Of a DNA stretch of 64,000 bases, positions 17,927 to 27,674 are shown in pieces. The stretch comes from CAZBBC01 sp964489835 (GTDB lineage: Bacteria > Calditrichota > Calditrichia > JAJRVZ01), in contig CAZBBC010000001.1 in NCBI GenBank assembly GCA_964489835.1, positions 71,660-135,659 on the forward strand, written 5' to 3'. The position numbers and the translations under genes are program-made. A model generated the notes under the pieces. The model was given only the letters and a program-made list of their open reading frames with translations. It ran no database searches and was not told where the DNA came from. The number at the start of each line of letters is the position of its first letter. Position 1 is the stretch's first letter.

Positions 17927-20900
17927 ATGCGTTTACCTAAACTGGCAATCGAGAATCATCAATTTACAATCGTTGTTGTCGTTCTTCTGGTTCTTTTTGG
18001 CCTGGTTTCATTTATCACGATGCCCCGATCAGAGGATCCGCAGGTTTCTCCTGCTGGTAGCACAGTAATTGTAATATATCCAGGCGCAACCCCGGAAGAT
18101 ATGGAGGAATTGATTATAGATCCAATAGAAGAAGTGATCAATGAACTTGAGGATATAAAAAACATTAAATCTACCGCGGAAGACGGTTTAGCCGTCATTG
18201 GTGTTGAATTCTTGTCTGGTAGTGATCCGGAGGATAAATATTCGGATGTGGTTCAAAAAGTAAACAGTATTCGCAGCAGTTTGCCGGTAAACATATTAAA
18301 TCTGGATATTGAAAAGTGGTCAATTTCAGATGTTCAAATATTACAACTTGCACTGACAACCGATTCTGCCGACTATCGACAGCTGGAACAAGAGGCGGAA
18401 CGATTGAAGAAGGACCTGGAAACAACTGCCGGCGTAAAAAAGGTCAAAATTTGGGCCTATCCGGAACAAGAAATACGCGTATCCATTGATCTGCAAAAAA
18501 TGGCACAATACGGAATAGGTTTAAACCAGGTTATTGCGGCCATACAATCAGCCAATCAGAATATTCCTGGCGGTTATGTCGATATAGGAAAACAACGTTA
18601 TAATGTAAAAACCAGTGGTTCATATGAATCGCTCAGCGATATGCAGAATACTATTGTATATGCTTCTGAAAACAATCTTCTGTATTTAAGGGATCTGGCG
18701 GAAATATCATATGCGTACGAAGATAAAAGCTATTATGCCAGGTTCAAAGACAAAACCGCCGTGTATGTAACAGCCAGTCAAAAAACAGGTACCAATATCT
18801 TCACCATTAAAGATAATCTCGATATAAAAATTGACACACATAAGAAACGTATGCCTAAAACCATGCAACTGGAAGTTGTGTTTGATCAATCGGATAGTGT
18901 GGGCACACGTTTAAGTGGTTTTTTTCTGAATTTATTGCAGGGATTGATTTTGGTCGGAATAGTGGTCTTTTTGGTCATCGGTCTAAGAGCATCGGTCATT
19001 GTGATACTTGCTATTCCGGTGTCTATCATGATCGGTATCGGTTTTGTAGATCTGAGTGATTATGGCATTGAACAGATGTCAATTGCCGGCTTGGTCATTG
19101 CGCTGGGTCTGCTGGTGGATAATGCCATCGTTGTTATCGAAAATATTTCACGTTTCATGCGGCTTGGTCACAGTAAAATAGAAGCTGCCATTCAGGGAAC
19201 AAGTCAAATAGCCTGGGCGGTTGTCAGTTCCACCACCACCACGGTTCTGGCGTTCATTCCAATCATGATGATGCAAAACATTACCGGCGATTTTATTCGC
19301 AGCATGCCTGTAACAGTAGTGTATACCCTCTCTGCATCATTGCTTATATCTCTTATTCTAACACCTTACCTGTCGAGTAAATTTTTAAAGATGAAAGATG
19401 TTAAAAAAGTAAGTTTAACACGTAAATTTTTAAATCATGAAATTGAGAATCGCTATAGAAATACACTTGCCTATTCTCTTCAGAAACCGAAACTAGTTAT
19501 ATTGATAGCAGCATTGGTATTTATATCAAGTATGGCCCTATTTCCTCTGATTGGTGTCAGTTTTTTCCCAAAAGCGGAAAAACCACAATTTCTCATAAAT
19601 ATAGATACTCCAGATGGGACAAATATCGAGCGTACCGATCAGATTGCCCAGTATGTTGATTCGTTATTGACAGAAAAATCGGAAATAAAACATTATGCCA
19701 TTAATATTGGTCATAGCAATCCGCGGATTTATTATAATATTATACCGAGAAGAAATACCAGTACACATACTCAATTTTTTGTGACACTTGAGGATAATGA
19801 TCTGATTACTTTTAACCGGGTCATTGAGGATTTACGGTGTCAATTGGATGGGTACCCAGGTGCTAAAATAGAAGTAAAGGAATTCGAGCAGGGACCACCG
19901 GTTGAAGCACCAATTGCAATAAGGATATTGGGAGATAATCTTTCAATTCTTAAAAATATTGCCCATGATGTTGAAAAAATGATTAGCATTAAAAATGGTA
20001 CGCTTAATATCAGGAATCCTTTAAGTACCTCTAAAACCGATATTCATATAAAAATAAACAGAGACAAGGCGGGATTTTATGGTGTGCCATTGGCTGATAT
20101 TGATAAAACGGTAAGGGCCAGTGTCGCGGGATTACCGATTTCTGGTTTTCGCGACAAAGAAGGGAAAGAATATAATATTGTTATTCGCCTTCCATTCACA
20201 GGTAAGATCGGATATGAAGATCTGGACAAGATTTATGTTTCTTCTGTCACAGGGGCCCAAATACCCTTAAAACAGTTATCCTCAATTCAATTTATCGGTT
20301 CGCCAATGCTGATCAACCATTATAACCTGCAACGAAATGTGACAATTACTGCTGACGTATTGAATGATTTTTCTGTCGACCAGGTTACACGACAAATCAT
20401 TTTAGATTTGAATTCTTATGAATGGCCTGCGGGCTATCGCTACAGTATCGGTGGTGAATTAGAAAGTCGGGAGGAATCTTTTGGTGGCATGATACAGGCG
20501 GTGATTGTAGCAATAATTGGAATTTTTGCCGTTCTGGTATTGCAATTCAGATCATATACTCAGCCACTTATCGTCTTCTCTGCAATTCCATTGGCCGTTA
20601 TTGGTTCGATGGTGGCTTTGCTGATTACAGGTAATTCGTTTTCATTTACCGCATTTATTGGTTTAACCAGTTTGGTCGGTATTGTGGTAAATAATTCAAT
20701 TATACTGGTAGATTATACCAATAAACTCAGGGCAGAAGGAAAAGATCTGGTGAGTGCCCTAAAGGAAGCAGGAGAAACCCGGTTTATTCCAATTATACTT
20801 ACCACAGCAACAACTGTTGGCGGTCTTTTACCTTTAACAATAGGTGGTGGTACCTTATGGGCTCCAATGGGATGGACGATAATTGGCGGTTTAATGATGT

Positions 20901-20971
20901 CAACGGTTCTTACTCTGCTGGTGGTACCAGTGTTGTACAAATTATACTCACGAAGCCGGGTCCCGTCATAG
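17927..20971 (+). CDS. RND (AcrB-like) efflux pump subunit
   Basis: A 1014-residue inner-membrane pump with the normal two-fold RND layout: TM1, a large periplasmic porter loop, TM2-6 (about 335-470), TM7 (about 530), a second loop, and TM8-12 (about 855-1005). The ATG at 17927 has AGGA upstream. In AcrB the proton relay uses Asp407/Asp408 in TM4 and Lys940 in TM10. Here TM4 reads GLLVDNAIVV, with Asp398 then Asn399, and TM10 reads GIVVNNSII, with Asn922 in place of the Lys. The substrate is unknown. The last residues (SRVPS) and stop codon are encoded inside the first copy of a 27-base direct repeat. It is co-directional with the adaptor gene. Confidence 0.93.
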   Translation: MRLPKLAIENHQFTIVVVVLLVLFGLVSFITMPRSEDPQVSPAGSTVIVIYPGATPEDMEELIIDPIEEVINELEDIKNIKSTAEDGLAVIGVEFLSGSDPEDKYSDVVQKVNSIRSSLPVNILNLDIEKWSISDVQILQLALTTDSADYRQLEQEAERLKKDLETTAGVKKVKIWAYPEQEIRVSIDLQKMAQYGIGLNQVIAAIQSANQNIPGGYVDIGKQRYNVKTSGSYESLSDMQNTIVYASENNLLYLRDLAEISYAYEDKSYYARFKDKTAVYVTASQKTGTNIFTIKDNLDIKIDTHKKRMPKTMQLEVVFDQSDSVGTRLSGFFLNLLQGLILVGIVVFLVIGLRASVIVILAIPVSIMIGIGFVDLSDYGIEQMSIAGLVIALGLLVDNAIVVIENISRFMRLGHSKIEAAIQGTSQIAWAVVSSTTTTVLAFIPIMMMQNITGDFIRSMPVTVVYTLSASLLISLILTPYLSSKFLKMKDVKKVSLTRKFLNHEIENRYRNTLAYSLQKPKLVILIAALVFISSMALFPLIGVSFFPKAEKPQFLINIDTPDGTNIERTDQIAQYVDSLLTEKSEIKHYAINIGHSNPRIYYNIIPRRNTSTHTQFFVTLEDNDLITFNRVIEDLRCQLDGYPGAKIEVKEFEQGPPVEAPIAIRILGDNLSILKNIAHDVEKMISIKNGTLNIRNPLSTSKTDIHIKINRDKAGFYGVPLADIDKTVRASVAGLPISGFRDKEGKEYNIVIRLPFTGKIGYEDLDKIYVSSVTGAQIPLKQLSSIQFIGSPMLINHYNLQRNVTITADVLNDFSVDQVTRQIILDLNSYEWPAGYRYSIGGELESREESFGGMIQAVIVAIIGIFAVLVLQFRSYTQPLIVFSAIPLAVIGSMVALLITGNSFSFTAFIGLTSLVGIVVNNSIILVDYTNKLRAEGKDLVSALKEAGETRFIPIILTTATTVGGLLPLTIGGGTLWAPMGWTIIGGLMMSTVLTLLVVPVLYKLYSRSRVPS

Positions 20972-21024
20972 CCTGGCAAGCAGGCTTCCGCCTAAGGCCG
21001 GATCCCGTCATAGCCGGGCAAGCA
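20956..21024. repeat. Direct repeat spanning the 3' end of the RND gene
   Basis: Two 27-base copies, 20956-20982 and 20998-21024, differ at two positions (CCGG[GA]TCCCGTCATAGCC then [TG]GGCAAGCA), with a period of 42 bases. The first copy contains the stop codon of the pump gene. The intervening GGCTTCCGCCTAAGGCC is partly palindromic. This looks like a mobile or dispersed GC-rich repeat inserted at the gene end. Confidence 0.7.
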
Positions 21025-21040
21025 AGTGATTGACTGACGC

Positions 21041-21113
21041 TGATTTGCACGGATTAAAACTATAATAAAAATATTTTTTAAATATAATCCGTGTCAATCC
21101 GTGAAATCCGTGG
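21041..21113. repeat. ATCCGTG-type dispersed repeat
   Basis: TTGCACGGATT (21045-21055) faces three near-tandem ATCCGTG units (21087-21093, 21097-21103, 21106-21112), giving an imperfect inverted repeat around an AT-rich core. A smaller relative, CCGTG-GATTT-CACGG, occurs at 31197-31211. Repeats of this type are scattered in many unrelated bacterial genomes. The rest of the 307-base gap before plsX holds no gene. Confidence 0.6.
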
Positions 21114-21278
21114 ACTATTTTTTTCTTTGTTTGCAGTATCGCTGTGCTATGAATTAATCAGGGTAGATAACCAAATCTTAGTTGACGACTTAAATACTTT
21201 TTTTTAATTAGCTTGCAAAAGGCAGAAAGAATTTGTTATTTTCAGGCTCAATTGATGAATGAGCGTTAAAGAATAAAT

Positions 21279-22328
21279 ATGGCAACTAAAATTGCATTAG
21301 ATGCAATGGGTGGTGATCATGCACCCGGGGAAATCGTACGCGGCGCGTTAAGGGCGGCCGAACTTTACCCGGAGATAGAAATCGTTCTTATTGGTGAACA
21401 GACACTAATCGAGAATGAAATTCGGAAAGCGAAACCTAACACGCCATTTGAAATTATACATACGGATGAATGGGTAACAATGGATGAGGATCCTAAAGAA
21501 GCTATAAGAACAAAGGAAAATGCCAGTATCAATATCGGAGCCCAAATAGTCAACGACAACCTGGTTGATGGATTGGTCAGTGCGGGCAATACCGGAGCAA
21601 CCATTCTTGCTGCCGCAAAACACATTCCGGTAATCAGTGGTATTGAACGAACAGCTTTAGCGACTATTTATCCGACAGCAAAATTTGAAAAGAGTAAAAG
21701 TGGTTTTGCTTTAATGCTGGACGTTGGGGCAACATTAAAATGTAGCGCAAAACAACTGGTTCATTTTGCCTTTATGGGCAGTTTTTACCTGTCAGAAGTA
21801 CTGGCTATTCATCAACCCCGAATTGGTCTGCTCAATATCGGGGAGGAAGAAACAAAAGGTGGGGAAATTTTAACACAGACATATGCTCTTTTAAAGAAAG
21901 CGGATGAGTTGAATTTTATTGGGAATATCGAAGGAAAAGATGTTCCTAAGGGTATTGCCGATGTGGTAGTAACCGAAGGTTTTATGGGAAATGTTGTCCT
22001 GAAAATGCTTGAAGGTGTAGCAGATGTGGTTAAAGAAACAGGAAAATATGCATTTAAGAAAAAACTGAGCTGGAAAATTGCGATGGCCCTTTTATCACCG
22101 GGCCTAAAAAAACTTAAGCGCCGAACCGATTATAGTGAATATGGCGGTGCTCCCATTTTAGGATTTAAAAAATTGGCGATTAAGGCCCACGGCCGTTCAA
22201 ACGCAAAAGCAATCGCTAATGCCATCCGGGTAGCCGCAGAATCCTCAAAACAAAATATCTGTACTAAAATAGAAGATTCCGTTGGAAGGTTTAACCTCAA
22301 GCATGCCATTGATCTGACCGGAGTTTAA
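21279..22328 (+). CDS. plsX: Phosphate acyltransferase PlsX
   Basis: A 349-residue enzyme converting acyl-ACP and phosphate to acyl-phosphate, the first step of phosphatidic acid synthesis with PlsY. It begins with the family signature MATKIALDAMGGDHAP and contains LVSAGNTGA, LLNIGEEE, EGF.GN..LK and YGGAPILG, all characteristic. The length is normal. Usually it clusters with rpmF, fabH or acpP, but here it stands alone and converges with the next gene, leaving only 6 bases between stops. Confidence 0.96.
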   Translation: MATKIALDAMGGDHAPGEIVRGALRAAELYPEIEIVLIGEQTLIENEIRKAKPNTPFEIIHTDEWVTMDEDPKEAIRTKENASINIGAQIVNDNLVDGLVSAGNTGATILAAAKHIPVISGIERTALATIYPTAKFEKSKSGFALMLDVGATLKCSAKQLVHFAFMGSFYLSEVLAIHQPRIGLLNIGEEETKGGEILTQTYALLKKADELNFIGNIEGKDVPKGIADVVVTEGFMGNVVLKMLEGVADVVKETGKYAFKKKLSWKIAMALLSPGLKKLKRRTDYSEYGGAPILGFKKLAIKAHGRSNAKAIANAIRVAAESSKQNICTKIEDSVGRFNLKHAIDLTGV

Positions 22329-22334
22329 ACAGAC

Positions 22335-23042
22335 CTACTTTTTCTGCCATCGCTGATCCAATTTCACATGGGTCGGATTTAATGGAGAATATTTCTGTAT
22401 ATAATCCCGGATAATGTCTCTTAAAAGAATTCCAGTACGGAAGACTTTAGAAGGGTCAACGCTGGTAAGCATCTCAAAACCGGCATTCCCATCCGCCAGA
22501 TAGTCTGTTGTAACTACCCGATATTCTTTTTTGGGATAAACAGGATGATCACCTACCTGAAAATATGTTAAGCGATTGTGGCTGGGACGACGGGTATCAT
22601 ATTCAACCACCCCCCCACCAATGGCGAGTCCTTTACGAATGCCACTGATATTTTCTTCAATCAATCTGCGTAAAAAATCTCCCTCAACTTCTAATATGAC
22701 GAGTGTCCAGCTAAACGGACAAAGAGAAAAAAGGTCCAGGTCAGTAATTTCACCTTTATAAAGGTCTGTTCTGATATCTCCATAATTTAGAAATGAAAAA
22801 TCGGTACCGGTTCGCTCAAGAATGGCATCACAGACTAAATTATTCATAGAAGATTCTCGTATATTAGAGCTGATTATATCAATAGTACTTAGGCCAACCA
22901 GATTGTTCCGTGACGTTTTAGGATAATTTCGACCATCTCCACGGCTAAAATCCGGCAAAGAGGTGTTGACTGTCTTGTTATCCTGCGCGTATATAGTGGA
23001 TAGCAAAAATAGTATGGCTGATATTATTAAAACAGGTCTCAT
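22335..23042 (-). CDS. Exported 5'-nucleotidase C-terminal-domain protein
   Basis: The ATG at 23042 follows GGAGG and gives 235 residues with a signal peptide ending near IYAQ (about 1-19). The mature chain is the substrate-binding C-terminal domain of the UshA/5'-nucleotidase family (E.SMNNLVCDAI, NYGDIRTDLYKG, VEGDFLRRLIEE, YLADGNAGF). The N-terminal metallophosphatase domain is absent, and no gene for it lies next door. In some lineages the two domains are encoded by separate adjacent genes. Alone it could bind nucleotides, pair with a distant phosphatase, or be a relic. The 389 bases upstream contain no gene I can support. Confidence 0.82.
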   Translation of the reverse strand: MRPVLIISAILFLLSTIYAQDNKTVNTSLPDFSRGDGRNYPKTSRNNLVGLSTIDIISSNIRESSMNNLVCDAILERTGTDFSFLNYGDIRTDLYKGEITDLDLFSLCPFSWTLVILEVEGDFLRRLIEENISGIRKGLAIGGGVVEYDTRRPSHNRLTYFQVGDHPVYPKKEYRVVTTDYLADGNAGFEMLTSVDPSKVFRTGILLRDIIRDYIQKYSPLNPTHVKLDQRWQKK

Positions 23043-23431
23043 TTGCCCTCCATGAAAATTAAAAAGATTGCGGAAGATCACGATCGATAATTTTGAACAC
23101 TGAATATTTACACACCACATCAATAAATCTTAACTTTTAAAATACAAAAATACTAAAAATCATGCAATTATAAGGCGCACTCTATATCATTGCACCAAGG
23201 GATTATGAATCTTTCAGAAGGAAGGGGAACACCATAGATGGATTTAATGGGCTTTCAGCAGAAGATTTGAATAAGAAAGTTTTATATTTTAAAAAGGTAG
23301 TCAGGCGGGTGAATAAAATAAAAACACCTAAAATTGTAAAAAAAATGGAAATAATAAAAAAAATTTTCTTATTATAACAAACAACCTAAATAATATTCAA
23401 CCACTATAATATTTAAAGAGAAGAATACGCT

Positions 23432-25129
23432 ATGGAGAAATGTTTGATCCTTCAAGAAAATCTTCATCAAAAAATCCGGGAGATATTAAAAATTCAGATG
23501 GATATCTTCCATTATGATAAAATCATGATTCTGAGAGTAGATGAAGATAGAGCCTGTACTCCCATTTTGAATTCCGATGATAAAAATTATGATTCTTTCA
23601 TCTTAAAATCTTTAAAGAATATTAAGCATAATCAGGTTATTCTAAAAACCAAATTGACACAAAAATCGGATCTTTATAATTTGTGTACCTTTTTTAATGT
23701 ACATGCTTTGCTCCCCATATTTCTTCAAGATATATGCGTTGCGATAATGGCAATAAATTCTCCGGTGCCTCTGTTCACCAGTCGTCAGATTGAAGTCGCC
23801 TTGTTTTCCAGCAGCTATATTGAAAATCTGATCAGTAATGAGAATTTAGTTCGGGATCTTGAAGGCTATTCCGGTAAGATGCAAAAAATGCTCAATGAAA
23901 TGATCACCCTGCATGAAATCACCCATGCTCTTGAATCATCTGAGAATCTTGATTCTCTTCTGGAATACATTATGCAAAAAAGCCAAAAGGTGATGGAAGC
24001 TGAGGCGGCATCTCTGATGCTTACTATTGAAGAATCGAATGAATTGGAATTTAAAGTAACACTAGGACCGAAAGCTACGGAGGTTAAACCATTTCGTTTA
24101 CCTATTGGCCAGGGTATTTCTGGCTGGGTCGCTCAAACAAAGGAAGCCTTACTTATTTCCGATGCCTATTCTGATCCCCGTTTTGATCCATCGTTTGATA
24201 AGCGAAGTGGATTCAAAACCCGTTCGATGCTCTGCGTTCCCATGATTTATAAATCAAAAGTTGTTGGTGTGATGACATTAATAAATAAACTGGACGGGAA
24301 ACCTTTCAATAAGAATGATCAGATACTTTTCACAATTTTTGCTTCACAGGCAGCGCTTTCTATCGAAAACGCCCGTCTTCTATATTCCGCTATAGAAAAA
24401 GAAAGATTGGATAAAGAACTTCAGGTTGCAGCCGAAATACAAAACTTGCTTATTCCGCAATCTATCCCCAGTTCTTCCTATCTAGACATTGCCGCAGAGT
24501 ATATTCCCTGCAAAGAAGTAGGCGGAGATTTTTATGATATTATCAAACTGGATAAAGATCGCTTTATTTTTGTGGTGGCAGATGTTTCCGGTAAAGGCAT
24601 CCCAGGAGCTCTGGTTGTTTCTAACATGCAGGCCACTCTTCGAGCCTTTCTGGAATATAGTGCCGATCTTCTGCCCATCGTCACCCGATTAAATGAAGCA
24701 ATTATCCGCCAAACCACATCAGACCGGTATATTACTTTTTTTATCGGATTATATGATCATCGGAAATCCAGTTTAACATTTATAAATGCCGGACACAATC
24801 CACCGTTACTGATCAAAAAAGAGGGTAAAATACATGAATTAAAAACAGGGGGAATTTTTATTGGTTTTATGCCCTGGGAATTTGAAAGCGAAACAGTACC
24901 ATTTGAGAACGGGGATACATTGATCATGTACACTGACGGATTGGTTGAAGCTATGAATTATAACGAAGAAGAATTTGAATTATCCCGACTGAAAAATATT
25001 TTAGAAGAAAATCCGTCAGCGAGCAGTAATCGTCTTAAGAAAGAGATTATTAGACGGGTGAATGATCATATCGGCACAAATCCTTTATCCGACGATTTTA
25101 CTTTGCTTATTTCGCGGAAAATTGAATAA
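23432..25129 (+). CDS. GAF-domain PP2C/SpoIIE-type serine phosphatase (RsbU-like)
   Basis: A 565-residue cytosolic protein: a weak GAF-like region (about 10-140), a short helical linker, a clear GAF domain (about 165-320, with GQGISGWVAQTKE), a signalling helix (AAEIQNLLIPQ) and a PP2C-type phosphatase (about 345-565) with GGDFYD, VADVSGKGIPGAL, NAGHNPPLL and YTDGLVEA. The metal-binding acidic residues are intact. Such enzymes dephosphorylate anti-sigma-factor antagonists in partner-switching pathways. No antagonist or anti-sigma kinase gene is nearby. The GAF ligand is unknown. It converges with the symporter gene, with 10 bases between them. Confidence 0.9.
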   Translation: MEKCLILQENLHQKIREILKIQMDIFHYDKIMILRVDEDRACTPILNSDDKNYDSFILKSLKNIKHNQVILKTKLTQKSDLYNLCTFFNVHALLPIFLQDICVAIMAINSPVPLFTSRQIEVALFSSSYIENLISNENLVRDLEGYSGKMQKMLNEMITLHEITHALESSENLDSLLEYIMQKSQKVMEAEAASLMLTIEESNELEFKVTLGPKATEVKPFRLPIGQGISGWVAQTKEALLISDAYSDPRFDPSFDKRSGFKTRSMLCVPMIYKSKVVGVMTLINKLDGKPFNKNDQILFTIFASQAALSIENARLLYSAIEKERLDKELQVAAEIQNLLIPQSIPSSSYLDIAAEYIPCKEVGGDFYDIIKLDKDRFIFVVADVSGKGIPGALVVSNMQATLRAFLEYSADLLPIVTRLNEAIIRQTTSDRYITFFIGLYDHRKSSLTFINAGHNPPLLIKKEGKIHELKTGGIFIGFMPWEFESETVPFENGDTLIMYTDGLVEAMNYNEEEFELSRLKNILEENPSASSNRLKKEIIRRVNDHIGTNPLSDDFTLLISRKIE

Positions 25130-25139
25130 TTGATATTCT

Positions 25140-26870
25140 TCACAGTTTACGCAGATCTCGCCAGAGAAGAATTCCTAAACAGCAGCTGACAATGGACAAA
25201 AGAATACCTACCCCAAATCGGCCAAACAATAAACTACCGATGGCAAATAAAAAGCTGTAAATCAACAATACGCCATATATCCAATCTCTCAAAGAGACAG
25301 TAAGGGAATCTTCAGATCGACTAAGACCATAGGGTTCATAAATTCTTTTCCATAATGTACCTGCGGGTTTCACTCTGTTATAGAACTTTATCAAAACATC
25401 ATCTTTTTCGGGTGCGGTAAGAAAAGTAACGGCAAGCCAGATCATTGTCGATCCCAGAACCGTTACAATCATCAGAAGACTGAACTGTTCAGGATCCCCG
25501 GTAGACATACCGAAACCCAGCTGCAAAATGATGGAAATCACGAATGATGCAATCATAGCCGAGATTTCTGACCAGGCATTTATGCGCCACCAGTACCACC
25601 GGAGAATGAAAACCAATCCTGCACCGGCACCGATAGCCATTAGAAACTTCCAGGCGCCTGAGATGGTATCCATCGCCATTGTTGTTAAAACACCCAAAAA
25701 TAAAATAAGCAAGGTTGCCAACCGGGAAACCAAAACATAATGGCGGTGACTTGCACTTTTTTTAATAAATCTTTTGTAAAAATCATTAACAAGATAGGAA
25801 GAGCCCCAATTGAGTTGTGTACTGATAGTGGACATAAAGGCAGCAGCAAAAGAAGCAAGTAACAGCCCTCGCAGACCGGCCGGTAATGTATCAACAATCA
25901 TTAAAACATAACCGGACTCTTTATCCGTCAGATCGGGATATATGACCAATGACACCAGAGCTACAATAATCCATGGCCATGGGCGGATGGTATAATGAGC
26001 GATATTAAACCATAAGGTAGCAAAGATACCGTGTTTCTCATCCTTGGCAGAAAAAATTCTTTGTGCAATATAACCGCCACCGCCTGGCTCCGCTCCCGGA
26101 TACCATGTAGCCCACCAATTCACAGCCAGGTATATAAAAACCGCAGAAATTGGCATCCAAACCGATCCTATATCAGGAATAAAGGATAAAATTTGGGTAT
26201 GTCCGCCGGGGAGACTATCCAGTTTCGTCAATAACGACTCCATTCCTCCGACATAATCCACGGCAAAAACAGCAAGAATTATAGCCCCCAGAATAGCAAT
26301 AAAAAATTGGAAAAAATCTGTAATAACTACTCCCCATAATCCGGATAGTAAAGAATAGGAAAGGGTGACTGTGACACAAATCAGGACGGCGGTCCATTTA
26401 TCCAAACCCGTAGCAGTAGCAATAATTTTTGCCATTGCCAATGTAACCCATCCCATAATAATTGAATTTATTGGAAGGGCAAGATAAAGCGCCCGGAATC
26501 CCCGCAAAAAAGCTGCCGGTTTTCCGCCATATCGTATTTCAGTGAATTCTACATCCGTCAGTACACCCGAACGACGCCAAAGTCTTGAGTAAAAAAATAC
26601 AGTTAATAAACCACTCATAACCATGTTCCACCATAACCAGTTTCCGGCAATGCCATGTAAGGCCACCAAACCCGTAACGGCCAGGGGTGTGTCCGCAGCA
26701 AAGGTGGTGGCAACCATTGATGTCCCCGCCAGCCACCAAGGTAGATTTCTTCCGGAGACAAAGAATTCCTCAATATTTTTACTCGCACGCCCAGAATATT
26801 TTAAACCGATGACGATTACGAATAGAAAGTAGAAGAGAATAATAAAAAAATCCCATCCGCCAATCTGCAT
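25140..26870 (-). CDS. Sodium:solute symporter (SSS family)
   Basis: A 576-residue polytopic membrane protein with about 13-14 TM helices. AGGAG precedes the ATG. The family stretch EEFFVSGRNLPWWLAGTSMVATTFAADTP opens the transport core, and sequences near 170-330 (SGLWGVVITDFFQF, STISTQLNWGSSYLVNDFY) fit the SSS fold. Substrates in this family range over sugars, amino acids, nucleosides and organic acids, and the sequence does not tell which. It is transcribed alone. A second family member is at 37685-39184. Confidence 0.9.
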   Translation of the reverse strand: MQIGGWDFFIILFYFLFVIVIGLKYSGRASKNIEEFFVSGRNLPWWLAGTSMVATTFAADTPLAVTGLVALHGIAGNWLWWNMVMSGLLTVFFYSRLWRRSGVLTDVEFTEIRYGGKPAAFLRGFRALYLALPINSIIMGWVTLAMAKIIATATGLDKWTAVLICVTVTLSYSLLSGLWGVVITDFFQFFIAILGAIILAVFAVDYVGGMESLLTKLDSLPGGHTQILSFIPDIGSVWMPISAVFIYLAVNWWATWYPGAEPGGGGYIAQRIFSAKDEKHGIFATLWFNIAHYTIRPWPWIIVALVSLVIYPDLTDKESGYVLMIVDTLPAGLRGLLLASFAAAFMSTISTQLNWGSSYLVNDFYKRFIKKSASHRHYVLVSRLATLLILFLGVLTTMAMDTISGAWKFLMAIGAGAGLVFILRWYWWRINAWSEISAMIASFVISIILQLGFGMSTGDPEQFSLLMIVTVLGSTMIWLAVTFLTAPEKDDVLIKFYNRVKPAGTLWKRIYEPYGLSRSEDSLTVSLRDWIYGVLLIYSFLFAIGSLLFGRFGVGILLSIVSCCLGILLWRDLRKL

Positions 26871-27131
26871 TCATATCTCCTTTTTGATGAACAAATAAGA
26901 TTAAATAATACATACCATTGAGGCAAGTTCAATTTGGATGTAATGAAGAACAGGCAATTTCCATTTTAACCGGACACTCATGATAAAATATTTTAAATAA
27001 CATGTAAAATCCATCCAGACTTTAAAGCAAATATCCGATTATTGCTTGTTTGTTCATATCAGAACTTTTAAATTCTTAAAGATAGGGTGTAGAAATTTTC
27101 TATGATTATAAATTAATTCAGGAGTTTTTTA

Positions 27132-27674
27132 ATGGTTGATGAGGATACGATGTGGGGAAATATATTTCATAAAGAAAAAAAAACGGTGCAGAATATTTAC
27201 TCGGTTCTTGCCAAGATTCCAATATTTAAGGATCTGTCAAAAAGAGAGCTACGATCTATTGAGAGAATTCTACATAGACGATCGTATAAATCTGATGAAG
27301 TTCTGTTTCGTGAGGGCGATCCCGGGGTCGGGATGTATATTATCGAATCTGGCAGGGTAAATATTACCCTGGGACATGAAAATAAGCTATTAGCGGTATT
27401 ATCCGATAATGAATTTTTTGGTGAGATCGCCCTTCTTTCGGAAACGCCACGAACAGCCACGGCAACGTCCGTTACTAATAGTAGTATTCTTGGCTTTTTT
27501 CAGTCGGACCTGTTTGGTCTGTTAGAAACTAATCCACGGATGGGAAATAAAATATTGCTCAGACTGGCCCAGATGATCGGTGATCGTTTAAGATTTTCAA
27601 ATCTGGAGAACCAGCAGTTAAAACTAAAAATTTCAAAGATTGAAGAAAAGTCTACAAAAAAAAGGATTTCTTAA
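27132..27674 (+). CDS. Cyclic-nucleotide-binding domain protein without DNA-binding domain
   Basis: 180 residues dominated by one CRP/CAP-type cyclic-nucleotide-binding fold (about 30-150). The phosphate-binding cassette reads FGEIALLSETPRTATA, keeping Glu and Arg. A helical extension follows, but no helix-turn-helix. Such stand-alone domains usually act through protein-protein contacts. CAGGAG lies before the ATG. Its stop overlaps the start of the AI-2E transporter gene (TAATG), so the two are translationally coupled, and regulation of that transporter is conceivable. Confidence 0.88.
   Translation: MVDEDTMWGNIFHKEKKTVQNIYSVLAKIPIFKDLSKRELRSIERILHRRSYKSDEVLFREGDPGVGMYIIESGRVNITLGHENKLLAVLSDNEFFGEIALLSETPRTATATSVTNSSILGFFQSDLFGLLETNPRMGNKILLRLAQMIGDRLRFSNLENQQLKLKISKIEEKSTKKRIS

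Noticed and set aside
23124..23431. Possible small gene in the gap before the GAF-PP2C gene
   Set aside because: Every frame I traced is broken by stops within about 40 codons or lacks a start with a ribosome site.
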